Origin: Petunia secreta
Lineage: Eukaryota > Streptophyta > Magnoliopsida > Solanales > Solanaceae
Direction of reading: 5' to 3'
Assembly: GCA_029990175.1 (NCBI GenBank)
Contig: JARKIP010000017.1
Span: forward strand, 25,717,001 to 25,781,000
Length of the DNA stretch: 64,000 nucleotides
Below the pieces are notes generated by a model. The model did no database searches. It saw only the letters and a program-made list of their open reading frames with translations, and had not been told where the DNA came from. Below, piece after piece: positions 56,901-64,000 of this stretch; the stretch's first letter is position 1, and each line of letters starts with the position of its first letter. The position numbers and the translations under genes are program-made.

Positions 56901-58120
56901 CGAAGCCCCCAGTGCATACCTTGAATGCACATCTCAATTCCTGAAGCTTCACTGAGTCTATCTTTGCAGTTGAGACTTGCATTCCTCCATCGGTTGATGA
57001 AGTCAATGACTGGTTCTTCCTTTCGCTGCTGCGTGTTTGTAAGCTCTATCATGCTTACGGTACGCCTTGTACTGTAAAAGCGATTGAGGAACTCATGTTC
57101 CAGCTGCTCCCAGCTATCAATTGAACCAGACTCAAGGTCTGTATACCAATCGAAAGCATTCCCTTTGAGGGAACGGACGAACTGCTTGACGAGATAATCG
57201 CCGTAGGTTCCAGCATTGTTGCATGTCTCAACGAAGTGCGCCACATGCTGCTTTGGGTTTCCTTTGCCATCGAACTGCTGAAATTTTGGGGGTTGATAAC
57301 CGATTGGCATCTTCAAGCTATCGATTCTTGCGGTGTATGGCTTCTCATATGCAAGCGAAGACTTGGAAGAAACCTCGTACTTATCCTTGATTGTTCCCAT
57401 AATGAACTCCTTCAGTTGGTCGATTTGAATCACCCCATCAGCAGAAACTTGGATTTCCTTAGCAGGTGTTACTTGCTTCGCTGGAGTATTAATCACCTCT
57501 TGAACTTCTGGACGTTTTCCTGGTGCATGGCTAGATTCTCCCTCCATCATGCTTTCCATCTTGTTGATGCGAGCGTCTTGATCCTTGACATAGTTTGATA
57601 AGCTATCAATCGCCTTTGTCAAGTTTGCAAGTTGTTCCTCCATCGTTAAAGTATTAATCGCCATCGTTTGCACGGCTATTGGAGATGATGGAGAATAACA
57701 TGGATTCTCCCATAGATTGATCTTTGACTGGAATGACTCGCGCGGCGTGGTTGGGGAGGATCCAATGCTTGAAACTTCATCGTCTTTCTTCGCTACTGGA
57801 CTTCTGGATCTGCAGAGCCTAAGTCGAGCCAAAGTGTTTTCAACAATCTCAGCGATATTTTCTCCTTTTTCCAATGGCTCAGTAGATGATCCTGCTCCTT
57901 TGGAAGATGAAGAACCGAAAATTGGAGTTGATGCGGGCGGCACCTGATGTGCTTGTTGTCCCATCAAGTTTGCTTTGTTTCTTGTAACTGGTCCAAAGCT
58001 TCCCTTAGTAGCATTCATGCAGCTTTGAACCTCAGAAGAGAACTTGGAATTGGCATCAAGGTCATGAGGCCAGACAGATTTTGCAACGACAGATTTTGAG
58101 TTGGTGTTCTTGGAAGCCAT
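50987..58120 (-). CDS. Intact Tat-type gag-pol polyprotein, 2,377 residues
   Basis: Full retrotransposon machinery in one open frame. Start chosen at ATG 58118-58120 (MASKNTNSK), about 55 bp past the PBS; the frame is open further into the LTR but transcription cannot supply that start. Order: gag domain about residues 270-430 (FQQFDGKGNPKQHVAHF); a Cys/His motif near 560 (YCKYHRLLGHSLEKC); Lys/Arg-rich linker near 690-730; aspartic protease near 808 (LIDGGSGINI); RT about 1390-1570 with YVDD near 1504; RNase H about 1650-1770; second, archaeal-type RNase H from about 1800 (YFDGAARHDGAG); integrase with HHCC finger (CKACQLH near 2063) and DDE residues (LDIVG, TDNGKPF near 2157, NGLAEAFN near 2190). 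The dual RNase H is the Tat hallmark. No stops or frameshifts, so it could be competent for movement (inference). Confidence 0.95.
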   Translation of the reverse strand: MASKNTNSKSVVAKSVWPHDLDANSKFSSEVQSCMNATKGSFGPVTRNKANLMGQQAHQVPPASTPIFGSSSSKGAGSSTEPLEKGENIAEIVENTLARLRLCRSRSPVAKKDDEVSSIGSSPTTPRESFQSKINLWENPCYSPSSPIAVQTMAINTLTMEEQLANLTKAIDSLSNYVKDQDARINKMESMMEGESSHAPGKRPEVQEVINTPAKQVTPAKEIQVSADGVIQIDQLKEFIMGTIKDKYEVSSKSSLAYEKPYTARIDSLKMPIGYQPPKFQQFDGKGNPKQHVAHFVETCNNAGTYGDYLVKQFVRSLKGNAFDWYTDLESGSIDSWEQLEHEFLNRFYSTRRTVSMIELTNTQQRKEEPVIDFINRWRNASLNCKDRLSEASGIEMCIQGMHWGLRYILQGIKPRTFEELATRAHDMELSMASTGKEGPPLTEPRKGKDKQEVKRWSKVVPKVESKESMNVDAKPVKFTTKFSKKQSVKTTSFKDKTGRKSTLREMQDREYPFLDSDVPAIFDELLELKLIELPEMKRPNEAGRTNDPNYCKYHRLLGHSLEKCFVFKDKVIELADKGEIILEDEKENANQVSIIFGSQDPIAICNFTEGFEGQDIMIKFGDFEPVPAKGSFSPPKLCEQSMKKASLEEDDDGWILVTRRRRRKASPRDERAEKPTRKKMVRKPRKQKAIGRPREAKVEVYHHQKSRQPVTLEEFLPSWFRMKIPKDDTKASCCNADKVEENNESPKPSLPAKSEKLTESTAGEANTCEAKITFTSDDILLGEVPHNRPLFMVGYVNEQRVNRILIDGGSGINILPIHTMNELGISREDLIESRLMIHGFNQGGQRAIGATKIELTIGEMTSSAWLHVIDAKTSYNILLGRPWIHENKVVPSTYHQCLKYHEDGIEKKIIADDKPFTESEAYCADAKFYLKNIVNEVRVDNIAKTLDPKIAIKKAEIAAGKAKVVEDEDRSHSIQRKPHKQYFAPSGKKTGPTLCYVPKLKEKKDQSSDLQSDVLNGLTLPIKRLDALKLSSNLLGKFVAQNLPENSALPTKRTNEGFDPNAYKLFAKAGYDPNEPSKLGKLLPEGSMKKSREGLGFEKPPPVRISIRRASINYVSAEDESVPSNKRKSVFDRLGEPTARTSVFDRLGPSKKRNKLQKGDVKAKITISPNDPKLSRDCQSLIPSRMKRQEKLVVSCGEVLKAKTHTIVHTREREEDEESVGSSYHVVAEEEQNASYPNNVRDESEDISWCHHISFNDGDLQEDEDAKDAPPELEEGVKATVDALKEINLGTDEEPRPTYISALLMKDEESAYVELLKEYRDVFAWSYKEMPGLDPKVAVHHLAVRNGARPVKQSQRRFRSELVPLIENEVNKLIEAGFIREVKYPTWISSIVPVRKKNGQIRVCVDFRDLNNACPKDEFPLPIPELMIDATTGYEAMSFMDGSSGYNQIRMSPKDEELTAFRTPKGIYCYKVMPFGLKNAGATYQRAMQNIFDSMLHKSVECYVDDLVVKSRNKKDHLQDLRTVFELLRRYQLRMNPLKCAFGVTSGKFLGFIVRHRGIEIDQAKVDAILKMPEPRNIHELKSLQGKLAYLRRFISNLAGRCQPFSRLMKKGVPFEWDQACSNAFESIKSYLMKPPVLAAPIPGKPLILYIAAQERSVGALLAQENSEGKENSLYYLSRMMTPNELKYLPIEKLCLALVFSIQKLKHYFQAHVVRLISKANPIKFVMSKPVLSDRLARWYLQFQQFEIVYVSQKAVKGQALADFLADHPIPDDWELTDELPDEDAMVVEVQPSWKMYFDGAARHDGAGAGVVFVTSEGEVFPYSFTLMQRCSNNVAEYQALILGLEMAVDMKQLQLQVYGDSKLVINQLLGSYEVRKPELQPYHNYAQKLIGWLGDVTLQHVPRKENKKADVLAALASTLALPEQTQVTICQRWVVPPFDEGMDGENELQRLVAVSEAEKEDWRKPIVDYLSHGTLPENPRRRSEIRRRAPRFLYYKDTLYRRSFEGVLLRCLGDDETLQTLEEAHSGVCGSHQSGPKLHFHIKRMGYYWPTMVKDCLDHARRCKACQLHANFIHQPPEVLHPTVASWPFDAWGLDIVGPLPKSSEGHVFILAATDYFSKWAEAVALKEVKKEKVANFIRVNIIYRFGIPRYIITDNGKPFDNRLMNKICDLFGFKQRKSSMYNAAANGLAEAFNKTLCNLLNKVVSKSKRDWHERMEEALWAYRTTHRTPTQATPYSLVYGVEAVLPLERQIPSLRLALQEGLTDEENARLRLEELEALDEKRLEAQQSLECYQARLSRAFNKKVRPRSFQVGDQVLAVRRPIITSHKSGGKFTAKWDGPYVVQEVYSSGAYKLIDAEGKRLGPINGKFLKKYYP

Positions 58121-58173
58121 CTCAGTGTTGCTGAACTTCGTGAGTTGAAAAGTTGAGATGAGAGGTAGAGATT

Positions 58174-58191
58174 GTCCCACTGGGCGTGCCA
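58174..58191 (-). other. Tat element primer-binding site
   Basis: Minus strand TGGCACGCCCAGTGGGAC, three bases after LTR-A. The same sequence follows both LTR-B copies (about 45673-45690 and 46997-47014). The donor tRNA was not identified. Confidence 0.7.
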
Positions 58192-58194
58192 ATT

Positions 58195-58605
58195 TGTTTG
58201 CAATAAAATTTTGCAAGGATTGAAAATAAACTGCAAACAATATAAAGAAAACAATTGCTTTTATTCATCAAAACTGTGAGTACAATTCTGGTGATCCCTT
58301 GATTCTTCCCTTCTATTTATTATCCGTAATTCGAGGGCCTTAGCGGCGTATTTCTCGAACGTAGGATGATTTACATCTCCTTGATGTATTTGGTGATCAA
58401 GAAGAGGCTAGAAAGACATTTTTGGTGTCTTTTTGTGATCTCTTGATATTTTTGAGATGTGTTTGCTAGAGGATATGAAGCCCTTTTTATAGGAGTGAGT
58501 TAGGGTTTGGTGGAGTAGCCTCCAAGTAACCCTAATGGGCTAATCTTGTAGAAACCCTAGTCTAATATTTTTATGGACTAATTTAACAAATTTTCAGTGT
58601 CTACA
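58195..58605 (-). repeat. LTR-A, 5' copy
   Basis: 411 bp, begins TGTAGACACTG and ends ATTGCAAACA on the minus strand; same TATA box as the other copy (near 58481-58494). No difference between the two copies was found by eye, which indicates a very recent insertion. Confidence 0.93.
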
Positions 58606-58610
58606 AATGC

Positions 58611-60420
58611 AAAGGAAAAGATTTGGATTGAAAGATCTACAGTTAACTGAAAAACAAATTGAAGCATATACTTTATTAGAAATTGAGAGCATCCTACTGA
58701 AGATGGGCAAATGTTTGAAAGATATTGATGGAATTCCACTTCTAGATCCGGCTTTAGTAACCAACCAGGGAAATCGTCTTTTTGGTGAGGAGCTGGATTA
58801 TGACAAAGAGGATCTAAAGATACTGAATGAGAAATCATACGCTGTCTTAAATACTTGCCAAAAGACAGCTTATGAAGCAATATTAACATCAGTTGAGAAG
58901 GAAGAGGGCCGACTATTTTTTTATAAATAGACATGGTGGAACTGGAAAGACATTTCTATGGAATACAATAATTGCAAAGCTCATATCAGAATCAAGAATA
59001 GTGCTCCCTGTTGCTACGTCTGGAATAGCAGCTTTGTTATTACCAAATGGAAGAACAGCTCATTCACGATTTCATATACCTTTAGACGTCACCGCAGAGT
59101 CCACTTGCAAAATAAAACAAGGAAGCCACCTTGCTGACCTTCTTTTAAAAACATCTTTGATAATTTGGGATGAAGCGCCAATAGGAAATAAATATTGTTT
59201 TGAAGCCTTAGACAAGACATTGAGAGATATCCTCCGACTCAAGTATGACAATAGCTCTGACAAACCTTTTGGAGGTCTTACAGTAGTATGTGGTGGTGAC
59301 TTCCGTCAAATACTTCCAGTTATCTCTAAGGGTACACAAACTGATATTATAGACGCATCACTTAATTCTTCTTATTTATGGCCATTTTTCACCATCTATG
59401 AGTTAAAGAAAAATATGCGGCTATGCAGTGGAAAAGTCAGCGAGTCCAATGCCTCTAAAATTGCTGCTTTCGACAAATGGTTGTTACAGATTGGAGATGG
59501 ATCCTTTTATGATGATATAAATAATGAGCTTATTAAGCTACCACCGGACATATGCATTAATTAATCTGATGATCAAATTGGATCCATTGTAGAGGCAGTT
59601 TATCCTTCACTTCTGGAGAAATACAACGACCCAGAATATCTAAAAGAAAGAGCAATACTAACCCCCAAAAATGAAATGGTTCATGAGTTGAATGAGACAG
59701 TTATGAAAATGATACCGGGTCAAGGAAGAACATATTTTAGCTCCGACAATGTATGTAAAGCAAGCGTCAGCACTAACAATGGAGATATGTTGTACCCAAC
59801 AGAGTTTTTGAATAGTTTAACATTCCCCGGTATCCCGAATCATGAAATACATTTAAAAGTTGATGCTCCAGTTATGCTTCTTAGAAATATAAACCAAAGT
59901 GAAGGCCTCTGCAATGGGACAAGATTGATTGTCACGCATCTTGGAAATTGTTCAGTCAGTGCCAACATCATTTCTGGAAAGAACATCGGCTCAAGAGTCA
60001 CTATTCCAAGAATTATCATGTCTCCAAATGATTCAAGATGATCATTCAAGCTAAACAGACGACAACTCCCTTTAGCGCCATGTTTCGCAATGACAATCAA
60101 TAAAAGCCAAGGACAGTCTCTTAAACATGTCGGAGTATATCTACCAAAACAAGTATTCACCCATGGTCAATTATATGTAGTTGTCTCCCGCGTAACAACA
60201 AGAGAAGGATTGGCCATACTAAATGTTGATGATGAGACAGAGAACCTAGAATACATCAAGAATTTTGTTTACAAGGAAGTATTCCAAAATATATTTCCGA
60301 CAAATACAACATACAATTTACTTCTATCTTTGGCTTTTATGACTTTATTGGCTATACGATCGAAGAAATGCTTAATCGTAAAACACGCCAATCACTTTCT
60401 GACTTTTGAACAATTTTAGA
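58611..60420 (+). pseudogene. Helitron PIF1-like helicase part
   Basis: Superfamily 1 DNA helicase that unwinds the strand during Helitron movement; continuation of Rep after the Tat insertion. Up to about 58915 it reads the linker and entry to the helicase (LNTCQKTAYEAIL). A one-base change in a run of Ts near 58916-58922 shifts the frame. The next frame has Walker A (GGTGKTF, about 58935-58955), Walker B (LIIWDEAP near 59160) and GGDFRQILPVI near 59295. TAA at 59562 and TGA at 60039 break it; between and after them, LTPKNEMVHELN, VDAPVMLLRNIN, and finally AMTINKSQGQSL and GQLYVVVSRV (the conserved C-terminal helicase motifs near 60090-60190). All motifs remain recognisable. Confidence 0.92.
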
Positions 60421-62191
60421 AATATTCAGAATATATGATTTCTTTTGCAGTGACATAAATTGAGGATGATAGTATGCCTTACGAGGACTAGCTTTTGATT
60501 GCGAGAAGAGAATTGAAGCAACCTCAAAATTAAAAAAACTACGGTCTAACATGGCAACTAGAAAAAGGCTATAGATGAAGCAGCAAGACATGGAAAGGAC
60601 AGACATTACTAAGATAATCATAAGCCTCTAGAAGCACAAAAGGATTAAATTCATGTTAGACCAGGAAGTAAACACGGCACATGAAAACAACACCTACCAT
60701 ACAGGAAATGAACAATTATTCTCTATATTCTTTTAAATTATTATCTATTATATTTGTACTGTCCCCTTCTCTTTCAGCTATTAGAGGCATGAAACGTTAT
60801 TGAATCTTCAACAATTTCTCTCCTCTTATCATTGCTGCATTCATGAATTTCGTTCCTCAAATTTCTGGCATGTAGTTACTTCTTTTATGTAGTTATTCAT
60901 CCTCCCATCTAATTTTTTTCTTCTTATTTTGGTGCAGATACCAAATTGCAATGTACCTCCTGGATTTGATCTAAGCACATGCTGTAGTGCCTGTATGTTG
61001 TTTTGGATTTTGTTAAGAAAATATGCATATATATGATATGGAAAATTTGGTCCTTTTATAAATAGGTAACGGTAAAGAGCTTGATGGTCTACAATGGACT
61101 ATTTGGCAAAAATTCAGCCCCAAGTTACCGCCTTCGCAAACATAGACAATGACGAAACGGAAAAGTTCTTGACCACCATCGCTACAATTGGAAAGAACTT
61201 AAGCACTAACCCGGATAGTATCTTCAAGGCTGCAAACGAACATTCGCACAACACGAGAATATTAGAGTCTTGACCAGCTGCCTTTACTACAGAAATTCCA
61301 AAACTTTCGCTTATACTAAAGTACTTATCTTCATTACACATCCATAGAAAGATTTCACTATACCACATATTACTTATTAATGCTTCAATAAAAATTGTGC
61401 TATTTATTGTTGATATAGAATACAAAGCAACAAAAATGCATAGTAAAAACGACTGAATTCATGCGCATTTAAATTATGAATTATCAATAGCATCATACGA
61501 TTCCCTAGTAGTAAACTAAAACATCAATGTGATCTAAAAATAAAATACACCAGTCTACATATTATGCATGTACGTAGAAAATATAAAATGAATATTTTGA
61601 ATATATTCAATATAGGTAGTTTTATATATACATATTTTATTGATATCTGAATGTACAATATTAATACTTTTATATAGGATTTAAAATGCATATAAAATGT
61701 AATTATTTTGAAAATATATCTTTGAAAATATTTTATCTTTATGAAAATAAAATACATATATAATGTACGTATATAGAGTATATATTTTGAACATATTTTA
61801 ATATATGACATTTTTTAACTTCTTGAAAGAATTGGATAGGAATTGAATATAAATTGGACACACAATTAATTATATATAGCGTGCTAATATAGAAGAAACA
61901 TATTAAAAAAAGAACATATAAGAAAAAAAATACATTTAAGGAAATACCATTGCTGCATTGCAGATGGTGTTACCCAGTTATAACGGTCATGTATAGTGCT
62001 TATTCAATAAAATATTCATTTTAATATGATAATAACTCTTAACTTAGCATTGATCCCTATATGAAAAGCTTAAATTAGGGACACATTTTACATATTTATT
62101 TATTAATAATATTATTTAAGTTATTTTGTTTGGCTAGAGAAAGAAAGGAAGGAACAAATATGTTTAGATATAGTACAATACGGGTGGGAGT
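60421..62191. other. AT-rich region beyond the helicase; Helitron 3' end not found
   Basis: No confident gene. It should contain the 3' terminus of the large Helitron, but no convincing hairpin with CTRR followed by T was seen. 61520-61960 is very AT-rich. One short open frame is listed at 61094-61273. Confidence 0.45.
61094..61273 (+). CDS. Small unrecognised ORF, 59 codons
   Basis: From ATG 61094 to TGA 61271-61273; mixed hydrophilic composition (begins MDYLAKIQPQVTAFAN, contains FLTTIATIGKNLSTNPDS). It looks more protein-like than the surroundings and has an acceptor-like AG (about 61066) before it, so it could be a surviving exon of a captured gene. It may also be chance. No family recognised. 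Confidence 0.2.
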   Translation: MDYLAKIQPQVTAFANIDNDETEKFLTTIATIGKNLSTNPDSIFKAANEHSHNTRILES

Positions 62192-62360
62192 GTTCAAGGA
62201 GTGGCTAGGGCATTCACAGTTTATGGTCGCCATATTTGGAAGAAAATAATTAGTTGTGTGCGGTGTATTTTGGAAAATTCTGCGTGCTTCAGTCTTAGTA
62301 ATTTATAATAGTTTGAGAATGAGAGTATACAAATATTGAAACCCTAATTTGATTAGCGAA
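62192..62360 (-). repeat. Direct repeat copy 2: truncated RING gene 5' end
   Basis: About 95% match to 8498-8664. On the minus strand it keeps the start codon and the first 13 codons (MATINCECPSHSL) plus upstream sequence, then turns into unrelated DNA. With no coding body it is a broken gene start, not a gene. Confidence 0.9.
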
Positions 62361-64000
62361 GGGTTTCATGATTTGTGACAAACGTTTGCTTTATCTATTC
62401 TAATATGTAAATTAAAAGTTTTTCTTTTAAAAAGAATAATTTCCTTTAGAGTTTTTTACGCTAATTGACATACTAAACCACTTAATTACAAAAAAACCGA
62501 TATTTTTAAATAATTACCCTATATACCAACACTTTTTCACATTTTACCAAAATATACAATTTTCATTTCCTTTCTTCCCTCTCTACCCAAAACCCTAACT
62601 TCTCCCTTTCTCTTTCTCTCCTCTCCTCCACCCACCCACCCCACCCTCCCGCCGTCACCCCCTCCCCCGTGCCTCTGCTCCGCCGTCGCCACCGCTGCGT
62701 GGCTCCACCACGGTGATTGGACCAGATCTGCTCCTCTTTTTTCATCTTCTCCTCTTTTTTCTTTTTTCTTTTTCATTTTGTACGTGTATATGTGTGTATT
62801 TTTATGTATACACGTGTATTTTCTTAATACAAGTTCAGATCTGCTTCTCCTTCTTCTTTTTTGCATTTGAATATACACATTCAAATTCAGATCTGCAAGT
62901 GTATGTATCTGTATGTTCGTGTATATACATATAATGTTTTTCAGCACACAAGTGTATGAACGTGTATGTTACTGTATGAACATGTATATCTGAGCATCTA
63001 TTGTATGTTTTGTATGTGTTTTTGTGTGTATGTCAAGTGTATGTGTGACATACATAAATTTGTATGTTTAATTTGTAGATCTGTAGATCCTTGTATGTAT
63101 GTGTGTGTCTAGTGTATGTAAAATATATTTTTTTTGTGTATTTACATGTAGTTTTTGTTTATATGTATGTTGCAAGTGTATTTTCAAAGAGAAATTAATG
63201 TTTATATGTGTATTTCATATTTTAGATACAAAAAAAAAAAAAAAATCCGGTTGGGTGGCCGGCCGGCGGCGGCCGGCGGTGACTAGGCGGCACCGCCGCC
63301 TGGGGTGGCGGCAGTGGGGGGATGGGGTAGGAAGAAGGAGGAACCCTAATTTGTTAATTTTGTTGGTTTTGTATATAATGTGTAAAGAAATGTTGGTATT
63401 TTTTGTAAATTGGAATAATGTTGTTATTTTTTGTAATTTTGGTGTTAGGGTTGTATATATTTGTGATTATCCCTTTCCTTTATCATATAGTTTAATGGGC
63501 CCACCCAAAATTTACATGAACATTTTTTGTAAAATTTACAGACATTCATAAGAGCCATCAAAATAAAATAAACATTCTTCTTTTATTATGAATTATAGAC
63601 ATTTAACCTTAGGTATTTCACTACTAATAGCCATAACACACCTATGAAACATTTACCATAATACATGCCTATATTACGCGAGTTGATGAGTCATCACACT
63701 ATTTTTAAGGTGTGATATCTTTCCTCATTAATTAATGATATCTACTAAATATTTTTCTCAATCTCGAATCTCTTAATTATCTCCTATATTTTTGCACAAA
63801 TCAGAAACTAAAAATTTACATTAATTTCATGGAACAATACTTTTTACAGTATGGTTTGGACGCCCTCTTCCTCCAATATCTTTTTTTTTCTTTCGCTTTT
63901 TTGGTTCCCTTGTGTACGTCATCACTTGCTGCTATTCCATGCTTTAACTTTTTCTTTAATGCCAATCATCAATTCACCACTACATAGAATAGAAGAATTT
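62361..64000. other. Intergenic, with low-complexity and GC-rich block (62530-63360)
   Basis: No gene recognised. 62560-62720 is C-rich (CCCTCTCTACC, CACCCACCCACCCC) and 62780-63200 is a TGTATGTG-type simple sequence. 63246-63330 is very GC-rich (GGCCGGCGGC). AT-rich arms on both sides share themes in inverted sense (AACCCTAA, TACCAA, AAAATTACA), suggesting a decayed foldback-type element; target duplications were not found. 63500-64000 is plain AT-rich sequence. Confidence 0.4.

Larger units (their letters stand above)
45121..58605 (-). mobile_element. Young Tat-type Ty3-gypsy element with internal extra LTRs (mosaic)
   Basis: Perfect 5-bp duplication AATGC (45116-45120 and 58606-58610) bounds the unit. 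Outer LTRs (LTR-A, 411 bp each) look identical. Read on the minus strand: LTR-A, PBS, intact gag-pol, long repetitive 3' region, LTR-B, PBS, 434-bp gag start, LTR-B, PBS, about 145 bp, PPT, LTR-A. LTR-B (886 bp) shares only the first bases and PBS/PPT context with LTR-A. Dual RNase H domains place it in the Tat branch. It interrupts the Helitron Rep/helicase gene. The outer copies bear the target duplication, so the whole mosaic inserted as one cDNA. Confidence 0.9.
9017..60420 (+). mobile_element. Large decayed Helitron (RPA + Rep + helicase), split by nested insertions
   Basis: The 5' end at 9017 (A then TCTATATACTAATTGAGG) has the typical Helitron TC start after an A. Plus-strand Helitron genes follow: RPA1-like (9717-12350), Rep with HUH and tyrosine motifs (about 40.3-45.1 kb) and PIF1-like helicase (58.6-60.4 kb). 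Removing the insertions at 12409-37263, 39559-39817, 41153-42495 and 45121-58605 leaves about 11.5 kb, a normal size for an autonomous plant Helitron. The given end is the end of the helicase frame; the true 3' hairpin/CTRR terminus was not found and should lie between 60421 and about 62191, or has been lost. Many stops and frameshifts show that it is dead. Confidence 0.8.

Noticed and set aside
61500..61512. CCTAGT as the 3' terminus of the large Helitron
   Set aside because: CTAG followed by T is present, but no convincing GC-rich hairpin lies just upstream, so I left the end open.
61524..61811. 95-codon minus-strand Ile/Tyr/Phe-rich frame
   Set aside because: Product of extremely AT-rich sequence; no protein-like pattern.

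Overview
The window is nuclear DNA of a flowering plant, most likely a eudicot of the nightshade family type. The evidence is AT-rich sequence, GT-AG introns, a five-exon AHL (AT-hook) gene, and dense nested plant transposons (Helitron, Ogre/Tat, copia, non-autonomous gypsy, hAT and Stowaway MITEs). The family-level placement is inference; nothing bacterial or organellar was seen.

Layout. 1-1605 is the 3' end of a Helitron carrying a decayed RPA1-like gene; it ends in a hairpin plus CTAG. 1606-6702 is the one clearly intact host gene, a type II AHL DNA-binding protein. 6935-7796 is a non-autonomous hAT element with a perfect 8-bp target duplication. 7808-8538 (minus) is a RING-H2 E3 ligase gene broken by one frameshift; its 5' end and upstream region are partly duplicated at 62192-62360.

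From 9017 to at least 60.4 kb runs a second, large, decayed Helitron: 5' terminus, RPA1-like pseudogene (9717-12350), Rep with HUH motif and two tyrosines (about 40-45 kb) and PIF1-like helicase (58.6-60.4 kb). It has been split repeatedly. An Ogre-like gag-only LTR element (12409-37263) separates RPA from Rep; that element holds a gag-less copia (16092-26796, minus), which holds a polymerase-less gypsy (20066-26571). A Stowaway MITE (39559-39817), a solo LTR (41153-42495) and a young Tat-type gypsy element (45121-58605, minus) interrupt the Rep/helicase part. Almost every boundary is fixed by a target-site duplication.

The young Tat element is the most striking object. It has one uninterrupted 2,377-codon gag-pol frame and two outer LTRs that look identical. 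Internally it also carries two copies of a different LTR, a duplicated 434-bp gag start and a miniature PBS-to-PPT segment, so it looks like a mosaic copied as one unit.

60.4-64 kb holds no confident gene. It has the duplicated RING-gene 5' end and a low-complexity, partly GC-rich block. The 3' end of the second Helitron was not located. Comparisons and identities are by eye.
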